From Ruminococcus sp. (lineage in GTDB: Bacteria; Bacillota; Clostridia; Oscillospirales; Ruminococcaceae), in the NCBI GenBank assembly GCA_017484095.1, contig JAFUTU010000033.1, positions 62,001-126,000 on the forward strand: a stretch of 64,000 nucleotides of DNA. Reading direction: 5' to 3'. Each line of letters starts with the position of its first letter. The stretch's first letter is position 1. Positions 24,863 through 32,199 of this stretch are shown in pieces. Position numbers and translations under genes: made by a program. Below the pieces are notes generated by a model that was given only the letters and a program-made list of their open reading frames with translations, searched no databases and had not been told where the DNA came from.

Positions 24863-25798
24863 GTGATCGATATTATCATAAATACAGGAATGAGAACGGA
24901 TATACCTGCTTTCTATTCAGAATGGTTTATGAACAGGATACGTGAAGGCTTTGTTCTGGTTCGCAATCCATACCGCCCTGACTGGATCACCCGTTATGAG
25001 TTGACACCTGATGTTGTAGACTGCATTGCCTTTTGCACAAAGAACCCTGAACCTATGCTCAGGCACTTAGATGAGCTGAAAGCATTCAAGCAGTTCTGGT
25101 TTGTTACTATCACGCCATACGGCAGAGAGATCGAAGCAAACGTTCCGCCAAAAGAGAAAGTTATGAAAAGCTTTATTTCCATTTCTGATGCTTTAAGTGC
25201 TGACTGTGTAGGCTGGAGGTACGACCCTATACTGCTCGATGAAAACTATACTGTTGAGTATCATATCAGTGTATTTGAAAGTATGTGCAAAACGCTAAAA
25301 GGCTATACTAACGTTTGTGTTATCAGTTTTATTGATATATATGAAAAAGTAAAGCGCAATTATCCTGAAATGAGGGCTCTGAGCAAACAGGATCGTATAG
25401 CTATCGGAAGTGCATTTGCTGAGATAGGCAAAAAATACGGGATCACAATTAAAGCTTGTGCAGAAGGAAAAGAGCTTGAACAGTTCGGTGTTGACTGCTC
25501 AGGCTGTATGACGAAAGAAACATTTGAAAATGCTATCGGTAGTAAGCTTATTATCCCGAAGGAGAGATCTCAAAGAGAAGCTTGCGCCTGTGTTTTAGGG
25601 AATGATATCGGCACATATGACACCTGCGGTCATCTTTGCAGATACTGCTATGCTAACAGCAACAGATCAAGTGTTATCAATAATATGAAAATGCACGATC
25701 CTTCTTCTCCTCTGCTTATTGGGCGGCCAAGAGAGGGTGAAGCAATACATATTGCCGAACAGGACAGCTGGATAGACGATCAACTGACATTTTTCTGA
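24863..25798 (+). CDS. DUF1848 family protein, probable Fe-S protein
   Basis: 311 residues. The N-terminus (MRTDIPAFYSEWFMNRIREGFVLVRNPY) and the cysteine-rich C-terminus (ACACVLGNDIGTYDTCGHLCRYCYAN) match DUF1848; the CxxxCxxC-like cluster recalls radical-SAM proteins, but the fold's activity is unknown. The GTG start at 24863 is only two bases after AAGG, so the true start may be a few codons downstream. It lies between two terminators and is probably transcribed alone. Confidence 0.8.
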   Translation: MIDIIINTGMRTDIPAFYSEWFMNRIREGFVLVRNPYRPDWITRYELTPDVVDCIAFCTKNPEPMLRHLDELKAFKQFWFVTITPYGREIEANVPPKEKVMKSFISISDALSADCVGWRYDPILLDENYTVEYHISVFESMCKTLKGYTNVCVISFIDIYEKVKRNYPEMRALSKQDRIAIGSAFAEIGKKYGITIKACAEGKELEQFGVDCSGCMTKETFENAIGSKLIIPKERSQREACACVLGNDIGTYDTCGHLCRYCYANSNRSSVINNMKMHDPSSPLLIGRPREGEAIHIAEQDSWIDDQLTFF

Positions 25799-25801
25799 AA
25801 T

Positions 25802-25852
25802 AAAAACAGCTATAGAACTTTTCTCTTTTGAGAAGTTACTATGGCTGTTTTT
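25802..25852. terminator. Bidirectional terminator
   Basis: Outer stem AAAAACAGC / GCTGTTTTT extended inward by CTATAG-type and CTTTTCTC pairing with few mismatches, between convergent genes. Confidence 0.8.
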
Positions 25853-25855
25853 AAT

Positions 25856-26521
25856 TTATACTATCAGCTTTTTTCTCATAGATGAGAGCAGCTTCTTTTC
25901 ACGTCTTGATACCTGTACCTGGGTCATACCCAGCAAGGAAGCTGTTTCCGTCTGTGTTTTGTTCTCATAATAACGATAAAATATAAGTCTCCTGTCGTCA
26001 CTTTCGAGCTCGGTTATGGCTTGTCTTAGCGAGAGCTTATCGATTATGTCGCTGTCATGAGCATCAACGGGAATATCGGTCTGGCGTTCATCATCATTGT
26101 CTGTTATAGGTGTAAGGCTGAGCACAGGCTGAGAAACATTCAACGCTTCTGTAACCAATGATTCGTCCTCACCGAGCCTTTCACTAAGCTCACTTATTCG
26201 CGGCTCTCTTCCTTCATCACGGATAAAGCTTTCTCTTGCTGCTGTCACTTTTAGCGAGAGTTCTTTCAAGCTTCTTGAAACTTTTACTGTTCCGCCGTCA
26301 CGAAAAAGCCTTTTGATCTCGCCAAGTATCACAGGAACTGCATATGTTGAAAAGCGAACTCCCCTGTCACAGTCGAATGAACGTGATGCCTTTACAAGTC
26401 CCATACAGCCTGCGCTGTACAGCTCATCATACTCAATACCTCTGTTTCTGAATTTGTTTGCACACAGGTGCACAAGCCCAAGATTATCCTGTGCAAGGGG
26501 TGAATTATCATTATTTTGCAT
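25856..26521 (-). CDS. sigF: RNA polymerase sporulation sigma factor SigF
   Basis: 221 residues of the sigma-70 B/F/G group. Region 2 has CMGLVKASRSFDCDRGVRFSTYA and the region 3 start is RDGGTVKVSRSLKEL; region 4 ends with ENKTQTETASLLGMTQVQVSRREKKLL. The gene is third in a spoIIAA-spoIIAB-sigF operon, which distinguishes it from sigG and sigB. It drives early forespore transcription once released from SpoIIAB. Confidence 0.93.
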   Translation of the reverse strand: MQNNDNSPLAQDNLGLVHLCANKFRNRGIEYDELYSAGCMGLVKASRSFDCDRGVRFSTYAVPVILGEIKRLFRDGGTVKVSRSLKELSLKVTAARESFIRDEGREPRISELSERLGEDESLVTEALNVSQPVLSLTPITDNDDERQTDIPVDAHDSDIIDKLSLRQAITELESDDRRLIFYRYYENKTQTETASLLGMTQVQVSRREKKLLSSMRKKLIV

Positions 26522-26522
26522 A

Positions 26523-26966
26523 CTATTGCTCTTTTTCCCTAAGCGTTTTTATAAGGGTCACAGCTGTTCCCTTTGCAGGTCTGCTTCTTACAGTTACCTT
26601 ATCCATAAAGCTCTGCATAACTGCAAAACCAAGCCCTGCGCGTTCCTCATCGGGAGATGATGTAAAAAGCGGCTCCATTGCCTTCTTAACATCTTCTATA
26701 CCGCAGCCCTTGTCTTTGATCTTTATGTAAACTGTTCTGTCAGTATATATTTTTACTTCTATCGTTACTTCGCCAATAGAGTCGGGATATGCGTGAACTA
26801 TTGCATTTGTCACACCCTCGGAAACAGCCGTTTTGATATCTGATATCTCATCAAGCAGCGGATCTAGCTGAGATATAAAACTGCTGACAGCTGAACGTGA
26901 AAAGCGTTCATTCTCAGAGTATGTCGGGAATATCATCTTCATTTTATTAATAGGCTTTCGCTTCAT
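26523..26966 (-). CDS. spoIIAB: Anti-sigma F factor SpoIIAB
   Basis: 147 residues with the GHKL ATPase/kinase boxes: VSEGVTNAIVHAY (N box), DKGCGIED (G1) and AGLGFAVMQS (G2). SpoIIAB binds sigma-F and phosphorylates SpoIIAA. ATG at 26966 lies nine bases after GAGGAGG; a start six codons earlier has none. It overlaps spoIIAA by 20 bases and stops one base before sigF, a tight operon. Confidence 0.93.
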   Translation of the reverse strand: MKRKPINKMKMIFPTYSENERFSRSAVSSFISQLDPLLDEISDIKTAVSEGVTNAIVHAYPDSIGEVTIEVKIYTDRTVYIKIKDKGCGIEDVKKAMEPLFTSSPDEERAGLGFAVMQSFMDKVTVRSRPAKGTAVTLIKTLREKEQ

Positions 26967-27333
26967 TTGTTTGTTCCTCCTCATTAATGGTGTCTACATC
27001 TTCTTTTATATATCCGGTGGGATCGCTGACTATTTTTGTAAGCTTGTCTATACCCGACAGTTGAAAAACCTTTTTTATATATCCGGCAGGCTCTGAGATA
27101 ATAACTTCTCCGCCGCGCTCTGTCATAAGCTTATATCTGCCCATTACAAGCCCGATACCCGAGCTGTCCATAAATGTCACCTCGGAAAAATCCATTATCA
27201 GCAGCTTCGGGTCACTGTCATTGATAGTTCTGTCGATCTGTGTACGGATACTTTTAGCGGTATGGTGGTCAATATCCCCTTTAATAGACGCAAAAACCGT
27301 CCTTTCAGGATATACTCTGACATCTGTAAACAT
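26947..27333 (-). CDS. spoIIAA: Anti-anti-sigma F factor SpoIIAA
   Basis: 128 residues of the STAS domain. The phosphorylation motif MDSSGIG puts serine at position 58, the same number as the phosphorylated Ser58 of B. subtilis. Dephosphorylated SpoIIAA frees sigma-F from SpoIIAB. The C-terminal 15 residues (EDVDTINEEEQTNEAKAY) are an acidic extension whose codons overlap spoIIAB. ATG 27333 follows GAAAGGAAG. Confidence 0.92.
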   Translation of the reverse strand: MFTDVRVYPERTVFASIKGDIDHHTAKSIRTQIDRTINDSDPKLLIMDFSEVTFMDSSGIGLVMGRYKLMTERGGEVIISEPAGYIKKVFQLSGIDKLTKIVSDPTGYIKEDVDTINEEEQTNEAKAY

Positions 27334-27392
27334 ATTTAACTTCCTTTCTGTCTGATCTTTATTTGATAATATCACAACTGCAACAAATATAA

Positions 27393-27399
27393 TGTCGAT
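27393..27399. promoter_or_regulatory. Possible Spo0A box upstream of spoIIAA
   Basis: TGTCGAT (six of seven matches to the 0A box TGTCGAA), 60 bases before the spoIIAA start. The B. subtilis spoIIA operon is activated by Spo0A and sigma-H. A single imperfect 7-mer is weak evidence. Confidence 0.3.
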
Positions 27400-27410
27400 T
27401 TAGAATTCAA

Positions 27411-27445
27411 AAAACAAAAAAGGACGAGAACCTAAGTCCTCGTCC
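27411..27445 (-). terminator. Terminator after yebC
   Basis: Minus-strand stem GGACGAG / CTCGTCC followed by TTTTTTGTTTTTTG, 29 bases past the yebC stop. It separates yebC from the spoIIA operon. Confidence 0.85.
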
Positions 27446-27473
27446 GAAATGTAATTATTCTCAAACCGATATA

Positions 27474-28220
27474 TCAGTCGTCTTTTTCCTCAACAGGCAT
27501 ATTCTCCCAGTTGTGATAAACGTTCTGAACATCGTCATCGTCCTCCAAAGCATCAAGCAGGAGGCCCATTTTTCTGATAGCGTCCTCGTCATCGATAGTT
27601 GTATAATTTGAAGGTACCTTTTCAGCCTCAGCAGAAACTACCTTATAACCCATACCTTCAAGTGCCTCTCTCACAGCAGACACCTTGTTCGGGTCGCAAA
27701 CTATCTGAGCCATATCCTCATCAATGTTAAAATCATCAGCGCCTGCCTCAAAGCAGTCGTCCATGATCTTATCTTCATCTGCACCGTTAGTCTCGATAAC
27801 TACAGTACCCTGATCCGAAAACATAAACGAAACGCAGCCAGTTGTACCAAGGTTTCCTCCGAACTTATCAAAGAAGTGACGAACATCTCCTGCAGTTCTG
27901 TTCTTATTATCTGTCAGGCACTCAACAATGACAGCAACGCCGCAGGGACCATAGCCCTCGTAAACCATTGTTTCATAGTTGTTCTTATCTCCGTCGCCTG
28001 CTGCCTTCTTGATGATCCTCTCAATATTATCGTTAGGAACATTGTTAGCCTTAGCCTTCGCTATAGCATCACGAAGCTTTGCATTTCCTGCAGGATCAGG
28101 GCCGCCCTCTTTAACTATAACAGCTATCTCTCTTCCGATCTTGGTAAAGATCTTTGCTCTGGCAGCATCTGTAGCACCTTTCTTTCTTTTAATGTTTTCC
28201 CATTTTGAATGACCTGACAT
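27474..28220 (-). CDS. yebC: YebC/PmpR family protein
   Basis: 248 residues starting MSGHSKWENIKRKKGATDAARAKIF, the signature of YebC family (PF01709), with the usual three domains and an acidic C-terminal region (ALEDDDDVQNVYHN). Members have been described as transcriptional regulators or as translation factors that relieve stalling at proline-rich sequences. It follows mrnC by 27 bases, so obg-mrnC-yebC may be one transcript. AAAAGGAGTG precedes the ATG. Confidence 0.94.
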   Translation of the reverse strand: MSGHSKWENIKRKKGATDAARAKIFTKIGREIAVIVKEGGPDPAGNAKLRDAIAKAKANNVPNDNIERIIKKAAGDGDKNNYETMVYEGYGPCGVAVIVECLTDNKNRTAGDVRHFFDKFGGNLGTTGCVSFMFSDQGTVVIETNGADEDKIMDDCFEAGADDFNIDEDMAQIVCDPNKVSAVREALEGMGYKVVSAEAEKVPSNYTTIDDEDAIRKMGLLLDALEDDDDVQNVYHNWENMPVEEKDD

Positions 28221-28247
28221 TTCTATTCACTCCTTTTAAAATTATCA

Positions 28248-28661
28248 TTATATTTCAAGATCGTCTCCGTATATATCCCAAGCTGAATCAAACAGCTGCT
28301 CAAGCCTGTCATTTTTGCCCGTCAGATATAAAAAACCGAACAAACACTCAAGTCCTGTAGCCAGTCTGTACTCAGATACCGTAGAATGCTTCGGAGCAGC
28401 TATACCGCTTGCATTTCTTCCGCGTTTTAATACTTCAAGCTCTTTTTCATCGAGCAGCTCTTCATCGGTCCACTTCTTCACTGCCTGAGCCTGATATTCA
28501 GCGCAGACACGTTTTATAGTAAGCTTGTGAAGTTTATTAGCGGGCATATTTGCAAGCAGCAACAGTCTCAGCCTAACCATTTGTTCATAAACGCTGTCGC
28601 CAATAAAAGCCAGTGACAGCGGAGAATACTGCATTGCATCTCTGTCAGACAACGGCAGCAT
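28248..28661 (-). CDS. mrnC: Mini-ribonuclease III (MrnC)
   Basis: 137 residues containing only an RNase III catalytic domain: LAFIGDSVYEQMVR with the signature Asp, then ATGLECLFGFLYL. No dsRNA-binding domain. In Firmicutes it matures 23S rRNA ends. Its ribosome binding site overlaps a run of eight G (28665-28672) directly after the obg stop, three bases before ATG. Confidence 0.9.
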   Translation of the reverse strand: MLPLSDRDAMQYSPLSLAFIGDSVYEQMVRLRLLLLANMPANKLHKLTIKRVCAEYQAQAVKKWTDEELLDEKELEVLKRGRNASGIAAPKHSTVSEYRLATGLECLFGFLYLTGKNDRLEQLFDSAWDIYGDDLEI

Positions 28662-28664
28662 ACG

Positions 28665-28672
28665 CCCCCCCC
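28665..28672. repeat. Homopolymer run (8 G/C) in the mrnC ribosome binding site
   Basis: Eight C on the plus strand, eight G in the mrnC mRNA, within AAGGGGGGGGCGTATG. A length change would alter spacing between AAGG and the start codon. Confidence 0.8.
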
Positions 28673-29950
28673 TTAACGAACGAATTCAAACTCAAAATCA
28701 AATATTGAGACCGTATCGCCCTCTTGAATACCCATTTGCTCAAGCTTATCGATAATGCCGCTGGATCTGAGAACCTTCTGGAAATACTGCAAAGATGAAT
28801 AATCGTCCATATCAGCAGTTCTGAGGATATCCCAAAGCCAGTCAGCCTCAACGAAATACACGCCGTCTTCAACAGTAACTTCAAAATCCTTCTTGGATAA
28901 CAGCTTTTCGTCAAGCTCTTCTCTGCTGAGCGGCTGAGCTTCAAACCTCTTAACGGGCGGAAGCTTTTGCAGTTCATAATATACTGCCTTAACAAGCTCT
29001 TGAGTTCCCTGAGTAGTAGCAGCAGAGATTTCAAACAGCTGCAGCCCTTTACTTTCAATATATTCTTTGAATATTTCTATCTGCTCATCAGTGGCCATAT
29101 CACATTTATTAGCCGCCACGATAACAGGTGCTTCAGCAAGGTCAAAGGAGAAGTTCTCAAGCTCTCTTGTGATAGTCTCAAAATCCTCGATAGGGTCTCT
29201 GCCCTCGCTGCCCGAAACGTCAACGATATGAACTATCAGTCTGCACCTTTCAACGTGCCTCAAAAACTCATGACCCAGACCAATACCTTCACTGGCTCCT
29301 TCGATCAATCCGGGGATATCAGCCATTACGAACGACTGCCCCTCATCAATCTTTACAACGCCAAGAACAGGCGTAAGTGTAGTGAAGTGATAATTCGCTA
29401 TCTTTGGCTTAGCAGCTGACACTACTGATATCAAGGTCGATTTTCCGACGTTCGGGAATCCTACAAGTCCGACATCGGCGATAAGCTTAAGTTCAAGCAG
29501 CACTTCATACTCATCGCCTTTAAAACCGGGTTTTGCAAATCTCGGTATTTGCCTTGTAGAAGTTGCAAAGTGTGCATTACCTCTGCCGCCTTTGCCGCCC
29601 TTTGCGATAACAACAGGCTCATCATCTGACATATCAGCAAGTATCCTTCCTGATGATGCTTCTTTGACAACTGTACCTCTCGGCACCTTTATAACAACAT
29701 CGGGAGCATTCTTTCCCGAGCAGTTCTTGCCTGAGCCGTTTTGACCCTTTTCAGCGGTATACTTTTTCTTGAATCTGAAATCAATGAGGTTAGAAATATT
29801 ATCATCGACCTGAAAGACGATATTTCCGCCTCTGCCGCCGTCACCACCGTCAGGGCCGCCTGCAGCTACATATTTTTCACGATGAAATGAAACTGCACCG
29901 TCACCGCCATCGCCTGCTTTGATATATATTTTCGCTTGATCGACAAACAT
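28673..29950 (-). CDS. obgE: GTPase Obg
   Basis: 425 residues: glycine-rich Obg fold (1-158; KAGDGGDGAVSFHREKYV), G domain with GFPNVGKST, DIPGLIEGA and AANKCD, and a C-terminal OCT domain. Obg binds 50S subunits and ppGpp and links growth, ribosome assembly and sporulation. ATG at 29950 lies seven bases after GGGAGG; a longer frame to 29971 contains that site. Upstream terminator 29975 separates it from rpmA. Confidence 0.96.
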   Translation of the reverse strand: MFVDQAKIYIKAGDGGDGAVSFHREKYVAAGGPDGGDGGRGGNIVFQVDDNISNLIDFRFKKKYTAEKGQNGSGKNCSGKNAPDVVIKVPRGTVVKEASSGRILADMSDDEPVVIAKGGKGGRGNAHFATSTRQIPRFAKPGFKGDEYEVLLELKLIADVGLVGFPNVGKSTLISVVSAAKPKIANYHFTTLTPVLGVVKIDEGQSFVMADIPGLIEGASEGIGLGHEFLRHVERCRLIVHIVDVSGSEGRDPIEDFETITRELENFSFDLAEAPVIVAANKCDMATDEQIEIFKEYIESKGLQLFEISAATTQGTQELVKAVYYELQKLPPVKRFEAQPLSREELDEKLLSKKDFEVTVEDGVYFVEADWLWDILRTADMDDYSSLQYFQKVLRSSGIIDKLEQMGIQEGDTVSIFDFEFEFVR

Positions 29951-29974
29951 TTCGTTACCTCCCTTCATCAATCA

Positions 29975-30004
29975 ACAAAAGACCCCAAGCATCAGCTCAG
30001 GGTC
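29975..30004 (-). terminator. Terminator between rpmA and obg
   Basis: Minus-strand stem GACCCTGAGC / GCTTGGGGTC (with G-U pairs) followed by TTTTGTT. Confidence 0.7.
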
Positions 30005-30018
30005 ATATGTTCTGTGAC

Positions 30019-30300
30019 TTATGCCTGTGGATAAACAGAGACCTTCTTACGGTCCTTTCCAAGTCTTTCAAATCTTACAACACCGTCAGCAGTTGCAAAC
30101 AGTGTATCGTCAGAGCCGCGCTTTACATTCTCACCCGGATGAATGTGTGTGCCTCTCTGTCTTACAAGAATGTTGCCTGCTAGAACAAACTGTCCGTCAG
30201 CTCTCTTGACACCGAGTCTCTTAGCCTCGGAATCACGACCGTTCTTGGTAGAACCCATTCCCTTTTTATGCGCGAAAAACTGCATTGAGATCTTTATCAT
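30019..30300 (-). CDS. rpmA: 50S ribosomal protein L27
   Basis: 93 residues. As in other Firmicutes the N-terminus has an extension ending MQFF before [15 protein letters not shown]; this is the site removed by the protease Prp (cleavage after FF), encoded next door. The start has GGAGGTG upstream of ATG. Ribosome function at the peptidyl-transferase centre requires cleavage. Confidence 0.96.
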   Translation of the reverse strand: MIKISMQFFAHKKGMGSTKNGRDSEAKRLGVKRADGQFVLAGNILVRQRGTHIHPGENVKRGSDDTLFATADGVVRFERLGKDRKKVSVYPQA

Positions 30301-30330
30301 TTTTATTACACCTCCGTAAAAGTGATACTG

Positions 30331-30657
30331 TCAGCCGTCAAGATCAATGACGCTGACCTTTACAGCATTGGGAAACTGTTCGCTGATATTATATAAATGC
30401 ACCAGCAGCCCCAGAACGAGTTTGTCGCCCTCTCCTGTGGAGTCATTTCCCAGCTTAAGTTTGATTTCATTATCAAGCACCTTGACCTTTGCCTCTATCT
30501 TAAAAGCTTCGGTCAACGTATTTGCCGTCAGCATTACTGCTGACGATACGCTCGCACAGCAGATATCTTCACCTGCAGGAGCTGTCATTGAATGTCCTGA
30601 AACTGAAAAGCCTTTAAGCTTATCATCAGGAGCTCTGAAAAAATCAGCAATTATCAT
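30331..30657 (-). CDS. prp: Ribosomal-processing cysteine protease Prp
   Basis: 108 residues between rplU and rpmA, its standard place. The catalytic pair is visible: His in VSGHS (residue 22) and Cys in EDICCASVS (Cys33 or 34). Prp removes the N-terminal extension of L27. The ATG overlaps the rplU stop by one base. Confidence 0.92.
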   Translation of the reverse strand: MIIADFFRAPDDKLKGFSVSGHSMTAPAGEDICCASVSSAVMLTANTLTEAFKIEAKVKVLDNEIKLKLGNDSTGEGDKLVLGLLVHLYNISEQFPNAVKVSVIDLDG

Positions 30658-30968
30658 TATGCGTTGATAGCCTCGATAACTACCTTAGTGTAAGGCTGCC
30701 TGTGACCCATTTTTCTCTTCTCGCCCTTCTTAGGCTTGTAAGTGAAAACTGTGATCTTCTTAGCCTTGCCGTTCTTGATGACCTTTGCGGATACGGTCGC
30801 ACCGTCAACATAAGGAGCTCCGACCTTGATACCGTCATCGCCGCCAACTGCCATTACCTTGTCAAAAGTAACAGTCTCGTCAGCCTCAGCTGTGAGCTTT
30901 TCAACAAAGATCTCATCGCCTGCCTTGACCTGATACTGCTTTCCGCCTGTCTCAATTACTGCGTACAT
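30657..30968 (-). CDS. rplU: 50S ribosomal protein L21
   Basis: 103 residues starting [19 protein letters not shown] and ending [18 protein letters not shown], the complete L21. The start is ATG 30968 rather than the TTG directly before it. AGGTAGGTG lies upstream. First gene of rplU-prp-rpmA, preceded by a structured leader. Confidence 0.96.
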   Translation of the reverse strand: MYAVIETGGKQYQVKAGDEIFVEKLTAEADETVTFDKVMAVGGDDGIKVGAPYVDGATVSAKVIKNGKAKKITVFTYKPKKGEKRKMGHRQPYTKVVIEAINA

Positions 30969-30994
30969 CAAAATGCACCTACCTTTAAATTGAA

Positions 30995-31060
30995 CTCGCT
31001 ACGCACGGTGACCGCGCCAAATGGGCACAATTCTTCCCTATACCGTGAATACGCGGCGTT
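30995..31060 (-). ncRNA. Probable L21 leader RNA
   Basis: Between promoter region and rplU the minus strand can fold with CACGGT / ACCGTG as the main stem, flanked by CGCGTA and GTAGCG and enclosing a second small hairpin (GTGCC / GGCGC). Firmicutes have an autoregulatory L21 leader (Rfam L21_leader) here. I recognise position and shape, not a full covariance match. Confidence 0.5.
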
Positions 31061-31159
31061 ATTATCATATCATAATCGTCAGAAAATGTCAAGCTCGGGC
31101 AAAAAATATCTCGAAAATTCACATTTTTTTTACATTTAAACGTACTCGAAAGCTGGCAC

Positions 31160-31188
31160 TTGAAATGTAATGAAAACTGTGCTATAAT
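31160..31188 (+). promoter_or_regulatory. metA promoter
   Basis: TTGAAA (31160-31165), 17 bases, TATAAT (31183-31188). No S-box or other riboswitch fits in the short 30-base leader. Confidence 0.75.
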
Positions 31189-31218
31189 ATATGTGATAAG
31201 TAATAAGGAGAATTGATT

Positions 31219-32154
31219 ATGCCAATAAAGATACCTAACGATCTTCCTGCATTCAAAACGCTGGAAGAAGAGAATATATTTGTAATACCGGCAGAAAGAG
31301 CATTACACCAGGATATTCGTGCGTTGAAGATCGCGATACTTAATCTGATGCCTGATAAAATAGTTACTGAAACTCAGCTTTTACGTCTTTTGAGCAACAC
31401 TCCCCTGCACGTTGATATCGACCTGATACAAATGAGCTCTCACGTTTCAAAAAACACTTCGCAGGAGCATATGCTGGCATTCTACAAGGATTTTGCCGAT
31501 GTCAAGCAGAACAGATACGATGGTCTGATCGTTACGGGGGCGCCTGTTGAGCTGCTTGAATTCGAGGAGGTAGACTACTGGGAAGAGCTCTGTGAGCTAT
31601 TTGAGTGGTCTAAAACCAATGTATATTCAGCTATACATATTTGCTGGGGAGCGCAGGCTGCGTTGTTCTATCATTACAGGATACCGAAGTACCGTCTTCC
31701 TGAAAAAATGCACGGAAACTTCAAGCACCACATCAACAAGCCCGATTATAAGATCTTAAAGGGCTTCGGCGATGCTTTCCACTGCCCTCACTCCAGAAAC
31801 ACAGAGATCAGGAAGGAAGACATTTTTAAAGTCAAAAATCTTGATATAGTTGCCGAATCTGATGAGGCAGGAGTTCATATCGTAGCTGACAAAAGTCAGA
31901 GACATTTCTTCCTCATGGGTCACTGGGAATATGATAGGGATACTCTTGCTAAAGAATATGTGAGAGACAAAAACAAAGGCCTTGATCCAAAGATACCCTA
32001 CAACTATTTCCCGAACGATGATCCTTCGACAATGCCCGTATTCAACTGGAGCTGTTCAGCTAATCTTCTGTATTCAAACTGGCTGAATTATTGTATTTAT
32101 CAGGAGACGCCATACGACCTCACGGAGCTAAAGCCGTTCATAATACAAAAATAG
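31219..32154 (+). CDS. metA: Homoserine O-acetyltransferase (MetA family)
   Basis: 311 residues. It acylates homoserine, the first committed step of methionine synthesis. Residues fall at their E. coli MetA numbers: C142 (HICWGAQ), H235 and E237 (GHWEYD). Position 111 is Glu (GAPVELLEFE), not Gly; Glu111 is the established sign of acetyl-CoA rather than succinyl-CoA specificity. ATG at 31219 has AAGGAG eight bases upstream. It stands alone in the window without other met genes. Confidence 0.94.
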   Translation: MPIKIPNDLPAFKTLEEENIFVIPAERALHQDIRALKIAILNLMPDKIVTETQLLRLLSNTPLHVDIDLIQMSSHVSKNTSQEHMLAFYKDFADVKQNRYDGLIVTGAPVELLEFEEVDYWEELCELFEWSKTNVYSAIHICWGAQAALFYHYRIPKYRLPEKMHGNFKHHINKPDYKILKGFGDAFHCPHSRNTEIRKEDIFKVKNLDIVAESDEAGVHIVADKSQRHFFLMGHWEYDRDTLAKEYVRDKNKGLDPKIPYNYFPNDDPSTMPVFNWSCSANLLYSNWLNYCIYQETPYDLTELKPFIIQK

Positions 32155-32164
32155 TATAAAGATC

Positions 32165-32199
32165 AAGGACTGTCAGCTAACTGACAGTCCTTCTTTTAT
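32165..32199. terminator. Bidirectional terminator
   Basis: Perfect 12-bp stem AAGGACTGTCAG / CTGACAGTCCTT with a four-base loop and CTTTTATT tail. Confidence 0.9.
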
